Below are positions 47,639 to 52,374 of a DNA stretch of 52,374 bases, piece after piece; position 1 is the first letter of the stretch; each line of letters begins with the position of its first letter. Where the stretch lies: positions 1 to 52,374 of the forward strand of contig DKYC01000157.1 in NCBI GenBank assembly GCA_002492295.1, read 5' to 3'. Position numbers and translations under genes: made by a program. The DNA is from Lachnospiraceae bacterium UBA7110 (GTDB lineage Bacteria; Bacillota; Clostridia; Lachnospirales; Lachnospiraceae). The notes beneath the pieces are model-generated. The model had not been told where the DNA came from. It searched no databases and worked only from the letters and a program-made list of their open reading frames with translations.

Positions 47639-49636
47639 ATGCGGATTGATGAATTCAATGTTTTATATGCGATTTATAAGCAGAATGGAAATGTTTTGAA
47701 AAGCCAGATTGCGTCCGTGACAGGATATGAAGAGCGACAAATTGAAGAAGTAATAAATGGACTGGAAGAAAAGCGCTGGCTGGATAATGGCATTACACCG
47801 CTGGGATATGAAAACTTAAATGAGTATAAGGTTGATAATGCAATCATAATGGCAGCAGGTTTCGGATTAAGAAGCCTTCCGTTATCCCGCTTTGTGCCAA
47901 AAGGTCTTTACGAAGTTAAAGGAGAGAAACTGATTGAGAGACAGATTAAACAGCTGATGGAAGCGGGGATTTCAAAAATCATAGTAGTAGTTGGTTATCT
48001 GAAAGAGCAGTTTCGATATTTGGAAGAAAAGTATGGTGTGATAATTGTTGAAAATGATGATTATTACAGATATAACAATATTTCTTCTCTTTATGCCGCA
48101 AAAGATTATATTAAAAACAGTTTTATTTGCTGTTCAGATAATTATTTTAATATTAACGTATTTAAAGAATATGTTTATGATTCATATTATTCTTGTAAGT
48201 ATACGGAAGAATATGCAGAAGAGCATTGCGTAACTGCTATGAAAGGAGATTATATAACAGAAATACATAAAGGGGGAAGCCATGCGTGGTATACCATTGG
48301 GGAAGCCTTTTTTTCAAAACAGTTTAGTGACAAGTTTATAAAATATTTGGAAGCGGAATACAGTAATCCGGAAACTAAGACGATGCTGTGGGATGATTTT
48401 CATATTAAGCACATTGAGGAACTTCCGATTTTATTGGTAAAGTATTCCGATGAAATTGTGCAGGAGTTTGACACTGTCGATGATGTAATTGCATTTGATC
48501 CGGATTTTGGAAAATATCGGGATAAGGTGCTTGAGGAAAATTCAAAAGTTAAAATAAAAGTTCCAAATATATTTGAAAAATACGGTGATATTGAACGTTA
48601 TAATTCCGCGACAACAGATCAGCATACGGGTCGGCTTCATTTAAATGAAAATACATTTGGTCCCAGTCCGAAGTGCCTTGAGGTCTTAAAGAATGTTAAA
48701 CTGCAGGATTTATATGAGTATGATATGGCAACTAAGGATTTCCTGGTAGAGGAAATATCATCGTTTTTTTCAATTCCAGAGGATGATATATATATTCATA
48801 ATGGTTCAGCAGAGCTGATAAAATCGGTCTTTTCAATTGCGTTAGAAAGAGGGAACTGTGTATTAACATCGAATCCCGGATGGAGCTATTATGCAAGTTT
48901 GGCTAAGGAAAAGTTCTGTGATGTATATTATTACGATATTTTAAAAGACGACTATTCTTATTACGTTGATGTGGAGGATATATTAAAGAAAGCTAAAAAG
49001 TATAATCCTAAGATAATCGTGATAACAAGCCCGCATAATCCTACAGGTTGTAAAATTGATGGAAAAGCAGTTGAGATAATCGTAAAAGAAAATCCAGAAT
49101 CCCTGATATTGTTAGATGAGGCATATTGGGGGTTTTCGGAAGAGGATATTGATGTTAGAAGATTAGTGGAGTCCTATTCGAATATCATTATTTCGAGAAC
49201 CTTTTCAAAGTATTATGGTCTTGCCAATATGCGTGTCGGATATGGATTTTGCAATTCCAAGGTAAAACATATTTATGGACTTGATTTACCACTGTTTCGG
49301 GAAAGTTCCATATCACGAAGAATGGCTGTGGAAGCACTGCATGATAAAGTATATTATGAAAAGATGAACGACGAACTGAATGCATCAAAAGTGTATTTTT
49401 TGGACGAACTCAACTGCATTCCGGGTGTACGTGCGTTTCAGTCATGTTCTAATTTTGTGGCAGTAGAAATTGAAAATGCAGATATGCTGAAACTGAAGGA
49501 AACTTTGAAGAAAGCAGGTATTTTAATTCGGCTGTTTGAGGATAAAGGTGAGATGGTTGCAAGAATTGCAATAGCGGATAAACAAACAATGGGGCAAACA
49601 ATCAGTCTGATAAAAAAATATATATCACATGAGTGA
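47639..49636 (+). CDS. LicC-like nucleotidyltransferase fused to a HisC/CobD-like PLP enzyme
   Basis: A 665-residue three-part protein. Residues 1-65 look like a small winged-helix domain (FNVLYAIYKQNGNVLKSQIA). Residues ~68-300 are an NTP transferase of the LicC/phosphocholine cytidylyltransferase type, with AIIMAAGFGLR, PKGLYEV and GEKLIERQIKQL. From about 335, LHLNENTFGPSP opens a fold-type I PLP domain close to histidinol-phosphate aminotransferase and CobD; HNPTGCKI, DEAYWGF and the PLP lysine K524 in SRTFSKYYG are present. The fusion suggests one protein that makes an amino-alcohol phosphate, for example by phospho-amino acid decarboxylation as CobD does, and activates it with CTP for LicD. 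The true substrates are unknown. Confidence 0.9.
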   Translation: MRIDEFNVLYAIYKQNGNVLKSQIASVTGYEERQIEEVINGLEEKRWLDNGITPLGYENLNEYKVDNAIIMAAGFGLRSLPLSRFVPKGLYEVKGEKLIERQIKQLMEAGISKIIVVVGYLKEQFRYLEEKYGVIIVENDDYYRYNNISSLYAAKDYIKNSFICCSDNYFNINVFKEYVYDSYYSCKYTEEYAEEHCVTAMKGDYITEIHKGGSHAWYTIGEAFFSKQFSDKFIKYLEAEYSNPETKTMLWDDFHIKHIEELPILLVKYSDEIVQEFDTVDDVIAFDPDFGKYRDKVLEENSKVKIKVPNIFEKYGDIERYNSATTDQHTGRLHLNENTFGPSPKCLEVLKNVKLQDLYEYDMATKDFLVEEISSFFSIPEDDIYIHNGSAELIKSVFSIALERGNCVLTSNPGWSYYASLAKEKFCDVYYYDILKDDYSYYVDVEDILKKAKKYNPKIIVITSPHNPTGCKIDGKAVEIIVKENPESLILLDEAYWGFSEEDIDVRRLVESYSNIIISRTFSKYYGLANMRVGYGFCNSKVKHIYGLDLPLFRESSISRRMAVEALHDKVYYEKMNDELNASKVYFLDELNCIPGVRAFQSCSNFVAVEIENADMLKLKETLKKAGILIRLFEDKGEMVARIAIADKQTMGQTISLIKKYISHE

Positions 49637-49660
49637 AACGAAAAAGGCGGTATACTGTGG

Positions 49661-50680
49661 ATGTTAGAAATATTTGAGGAATTAAGAAAAAAATTAGACA
49701 GTGTTATGATAAAGGCGATAAACAGACGTGTTGTACTATATGGATATGGAAGAAGCGGTCAATTTATACAATGGTATGCTGATTATTATCATAGTATAAA
49801 AATAGATTTTATTGTAAGGGAAAATATGAAAACCAATATCCCATATAATTTTCCAAGTTTCCCGCCATCTGTGTTTGATTTTAACTATAAAGATATAAAT
49901 AATGCCATTATTTGGATTACGTTCGCGGATAGTAAAAAGGCAAAGGACAAATTAAAAAAACTTGGATTTACAGAAGGAAAAGACTATTTTGACTTTTGTG
50001 AGATTGTCTATGGAAAAAATAAGGTATGGGAATCGGATAATAGCCTAGATGTATTTACACAACGAAAAACTGGTAATAGAGATATACAATTTTTGGAATA
50101 TTTGGAATATAAGTACGGATGTAATTTTGTAACGGAAATTGACAGATCTTACTATGATAGGGAAGGAATCTGTGTCGGGTACAAGGTTACCACTGTGAGA
50201 GAGATTTTTAGCATTTTGGATAAATGTCATTGCATTCCGAATGCTTCGGATGCAATTATGGATATTGGAGCAGGGAAAGGAGGGGGAGTATTTTCCCTTC
50301 TTGATTACGGATTTGAAAAGGTTGGTGGAGTTGAATTAGAAGAAAGAATTTATCATGTTCTAAAACATAATATAGATTTGATTGATAAAAAGATAAGCGG
50401 GAAAGTAGAGTTGCTTTGTAGGGATGCAATGCAGTTGACATCCGAATTAGATACATATAATTGGTTTTATTGCTTTTTAAGTGATGGGGAACATTGGAAA
50501 AAATTAGCAAAAAATATTAGAGAAAGTGAAGAAAGGAATCCAAGAAAAATAACGGTTATAGTAAGAAACCCTTATACACTGGCTCGCGAGTCTTTTGAAC
50601 AAAATGGTTTTATACTCATAAATTCATTTTCGATAGATACACGTCAGAGAGTAGTAAATGTTTATACAAATGATGTATAG
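49661..50680 (+). CDS. SAM-dependent methyltransferase with an N-terminal Rossmann-like segment
   Basis: A 339-residue protein. The N-terminus has VVLYGYGRSGQFIQWY (residues ~23-39), a glycine-rich nucleotide-binding-like motif, then a strand-helix segment reaching about residue 115. A C-terminal class I methyltransferase has AIMDIGAGKGGGVFSLLDYG, with D201 at the start of motif I (read as DIGAGKGGG), GGVELEERIYHVL (motif II) and WFYCFLSDGEHW. The target may be a sugar, an amino group of the decorated unit, or a nucleotide-linked alcohol. The same kind of N-terminal motif begins the next two genes. Confidence 0.8.
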   Translation: MLEIFEELRKKLDSVMIKAINRRVVLYGYGRSGQFIQWYADYYHSIKIDFIVRENMKTNIPYNFPSFPPSVFDFNYKDINNAIIWITFADSKKAKDKLKKLGFTEGKDYFDFCEIVYGKNKVWESDNSLDVFTQRKTGNRDIQFLEYLEYKYGCNFVTEIDRSYYDREGICVGYKVTTVREIFSILDKCHCIPNASDAIMDIGAGKGGGVFSLLDYGFEKVGGVELEERIYHVLKHNIDLIDKKISGKVELLCRDAMQLTSELDTYNWFYCFLSDGEHWKKLAKNIRESEERNPRKITVIVRNPYTLARESFEQNGFILINSFSIDTRQRVVNVYTNDV

Positions 50681-50715
50681 ACAAAAGTGTTTACTGTCAT
50701 TTGGAGGATACTGGC

Positions 50716-51888
50716 ATGGATACAAAAATAGACAGATTGGATGATGCGCATTGGAATGATTTAAAAAATATTGTTGTCTTTGGATATGGGAGATATGGAA
50801 GCAGAATAGTTCCCTATCTGCGAAAGAGTTTTCACATTGTTGCAATTATAGATAATGATGAGGATAAAAAAGATAAAGTTATAGATGATATCAAAATTAT
50901 GGGTGTGAAGGATGCGGAAAACATATTACACAATTATAGAATAATTGTCACAACGCAGGCTTTTTTCTATGCTCAAATCAGCAATCAATTGCAGGAGATG
51001 GGATTGGTTGAATATGCTGATTTTACAATTTGGAATCAATTTTTTGCGGAATGGTACTATAAATATAGGGGGATGGTATGTGTGGAAAAGGCAGATATTC
51101 CAATCACCTCCTATTGTAGCCTCAATTGTGAGAGCTGTTCTGCGTTTATTCCATATATAAAGGAAAAATGTCATGAAACGTTAGAACAGATAGAAAGAAG
51201 TGTTTCCCTTTTTTTTGATAATGTGGATAGAGTTCAGGACATGAATCTTTATGGAGGAGAACCATTTTTACACCCTCAACTATGTGAAATTATTGAGATA
51301 TTAGGCAAATATAGAGAAAAGATAGGCTACTTTGGAATTATCACAAATGGTACTATTATTCCCGATATGAAGGTAATAGAATTACTTAAAAAATATGATA
51401 TAGGTATTTCTATTAGTGATTATTCTAATTCTGTTGATTATAAAGAAAAATTGGACAGATTATGTAAGCTGTTTGAGGAACATCAGATAAATATCGTGCG
51501 GACTGTCAATATGGTATGGTTTGATTTGGGATTTCCGCGAAAAAAAATTCAATATGATACAATCAGTGCCCAAAAGCATATGATTTGCTGCAGTACGGCT
51601 TGCCATGATTTGATAGACGGAAAAATTTACTATTGTGTTGCGGATCGTGCAGCCCAGTTAGGCAATTTAATTCCTCACAGTGAAAAGTCTTACATTGATT
51701 TGGCTCGAATTAATAAAAATGACTTGAAATCTCGTAAAGCAATTTTGGAACTGTGTGCAGGAAACATAGAGGGAGGAAGTTTGGACTTTTGCAAAATTTG
51801 TGGGGGATTTGGATGCGATAATTTAGATGAAATTCCGGCAGCAAAACAAATTAAGATAGTCGATAATGAAAACAGGAGATACGGATGA
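50716..51888 (+). CDS. Radical SAM protein with an N-terminal Rossmann-like segment
   Basis: A 390-residue protein. Residues ~15-110 form a nucleotide-binding-like segment (IVVFGYGRYGSRIVPYL, then AIIDNDED). The radical SAM domain has the 4Fe-4S motif C134-x3-C138-x2-C141 (CSLNCESC) and LYGGEPFLHP. Cysteines near the C-terminus (CCSTACH, YYCVADRA, FCKICGGFGC) suggest an auxiliary SPASM-like cluster. It should perform a radical modification of a small molecule or sugar. The start at 50716 has GGAGG nine bases upstream. It overlaps the next gene by ATGA. Confidence 0.88.
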   Translation: MDTKIDRLDDAHWNDLKNIVVFGYGRYGSRIVPYLRKSFHIVAIIDNDEDKKDKVIDDIKIMGVKDAENILHNYRIIVTTQAFFYAQISNQLQEMGLVEYADFTIWNQFFAEWYYKYRGMVCVEKADIPITSYCSLNCESCSAFIPYIKEKCHETLEQIERSVSLFFDNVDRVQDMNLYGGEPFLHPQLCEIIEILGKYREKIGYFGIITNGTIIPDMKVIELLKKYDIGISISDYSNSVDYKEKLDRLCKLFEEHQINIVRTVNMVWFDLGFPRKKIQYDTISAQKHMICCSTACHDLIDGKIYYCVADRAAQLGNLIPHSEKSYIDLARINKNDLKSRKAILELCAGNIEGGSLDFCKICGGFGCDNLDEIPAAKQIKIVDNENRRYG

Positions 51889-52374
51889 AATATGTGATAT
51901 GGGGAGCGGGACTAAGAGGAAGACGGTTATTTAGACACTTGAAAAAAGATGATGTTGTCGCGTTTGTTGATAAAAGCACCGAAAAAATAGGAAGCTGCTT
52001 TTGTGGGAAAAAGGTTATTAGTTTAGAAGAATATATTGGGAATAAAAAATTTTGTGAAACAATCCTGGTTATTGCACATACTTTTGAACAGAAAGCAGTA
52101 GATGAACTGGAGACACACGGTATTAAAAGATATATGAAATTATCAGATTGTCCGGGAGAGTTTCAAGGGGAAAATACAAGTTCTTATTTACGCGAATATA
52201 TTAAAGAAATAACGGATTTGAATAAAACATATGGCATATTGGGAAATACAGTATATGGATTGGAAGTCTATTCATGGTTGACTGAATTCGGTAATAACCA
52301 TAAGTATTTAATTATAGATAAGAGTATTTCAGATGATATGGTCAGACTCGTAAAGCAGAACGGTTATATTACTA
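51885..52374 (+). CDS. Partial protein with tandem Rossmann-like motifs (3' end beyond the window)
   Basis: The frame is open from ATG 51885 (AGGAG upstream, ATGA overlap with the radical SAM gene) to the window edge, 163 codons. It begins KYVIWGAGLRGRRLFRHL, then VVAFVDKS, the same kind of segment that opens the two preceding genes. After residue ~115, YGILGNTVYGLEVYSWL and YLIIDKS look like a second copy of the motif. The function cannot be told from this part. It may be a nucleotide-sugar or cofactor-binding protein of the same pathway. Confidence 0.75.
   Translation, partial: MKYVIWGAGLRGRRLFRHLKKDDVVAFVDKSTEKIGSCFCGKKVISLEEYIGNKKFCETILVIAHTFEQKAVDELETHGIKRYMKLSDCPGEFQGENTSSYLREYIKEITDLNKTYGILGNTVYGLEVYSWLTEFGNNHKYLIIDKSISDDMVRLVKQNGYIT

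Overview
The window is a surface-glycan biosynthesis island, most likely from a Gram-positive member of the Clostridia and probably of the Lachnospiraceae. The evidence is strong AGGAGG-type ribosome sites, a pgl-type start enzyme, a DUF2334 protein, an AAA/PD-(D/E)XK protein of the kind common in Lachnospiraceae, and the general style of the proteins. This is a judgement from protein character, not a search. Almost everything is on the + strand. Many gene pairs overlap by ATGA or GTGA, so translation is probably coupled in long operons.

Left part (1 to 37 kb). The 3' part of an MBOAT O-acyltransferase and its SGNH partner come first. A complete pseudaminic acid operon follows (pseB, pseC, pseF, pseI, a GNAT in the pseH role, pseG). 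A formyltransferase-like protein and a PIG-L deacetylase sit between the GNAT and pseG. Next come a membrane acyltransferase, two large polytopic proteins resembling GT-C enzymes, a WecE-type sugar aminotransferase with a GNAT, a GT2 transferase and a very large Wzy/ligase-like protein. A pgl-type block follows: membrane 4,6-dehydratase, PglE-like aminotransferase, PglC-like phosphoglycosyl transferase, an ATP-grasp enzyme where pglD would be expected, and a PglA-like GT4. After that are TviB-like and TviC-like enzymes for an N-acetylhexosaminuronic acid, a DUF2334 protein, a GT-C-like protein, four more GT4 transferases and an AsnB-like amidotransferase. Together these can make CMP-Pse, a 4-amino-4,6-dideoxy sugar, a bacillosamine-like sugar and a UDP-HexNAcA. 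They can start a lipid-linked glycan, extend it and polymerise it. No Wzx flippase or ABC exporter is visible.

Middle (37.0 to 39.1 kb). After a strong terminator lies a 0.48 kb AT-rich spacer with hairpins, paired TGACC motifs and a good extended -10 promoter. It precedes a TnpB-like gene in which all three RuvC catalytic acids appear to be replaced (H248, T351, A431) while the zinc finger is kept. A structured, untranslated 333-base region follows. No transposase is present. This looks like a domesticated, nuclease-dead TnpB with a possible guide RNA, and it is the most interesting object in the window.

Right part (39.1 to 52.4 kb). The DNA is visibly richer in A and T. It encodes phosphodiester decoration: a TagB/TagF-like transferase fused to a beta-propeller, a TagD-like cytidylyltransferase fused to a Gfo/Idh/MocA oxidoreductase, a glycerophosphodiester phosphodiesterase, an AAA/PD-(D/E)XK protein, an unknown two-helix membrane protein, a LicD protein and a LicC-like nucleotidyltransferase fused to a HisC/CobD-like PLP domain. 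It ends with three consecutive genes that all begin with a Rossmann-like nucleotide-binding segment: a methyltransferase, a radical SAM protein and an incomplete gene cut by the window edge. Long hairpins that begin at or span stop codons recur in several spacers across the island.
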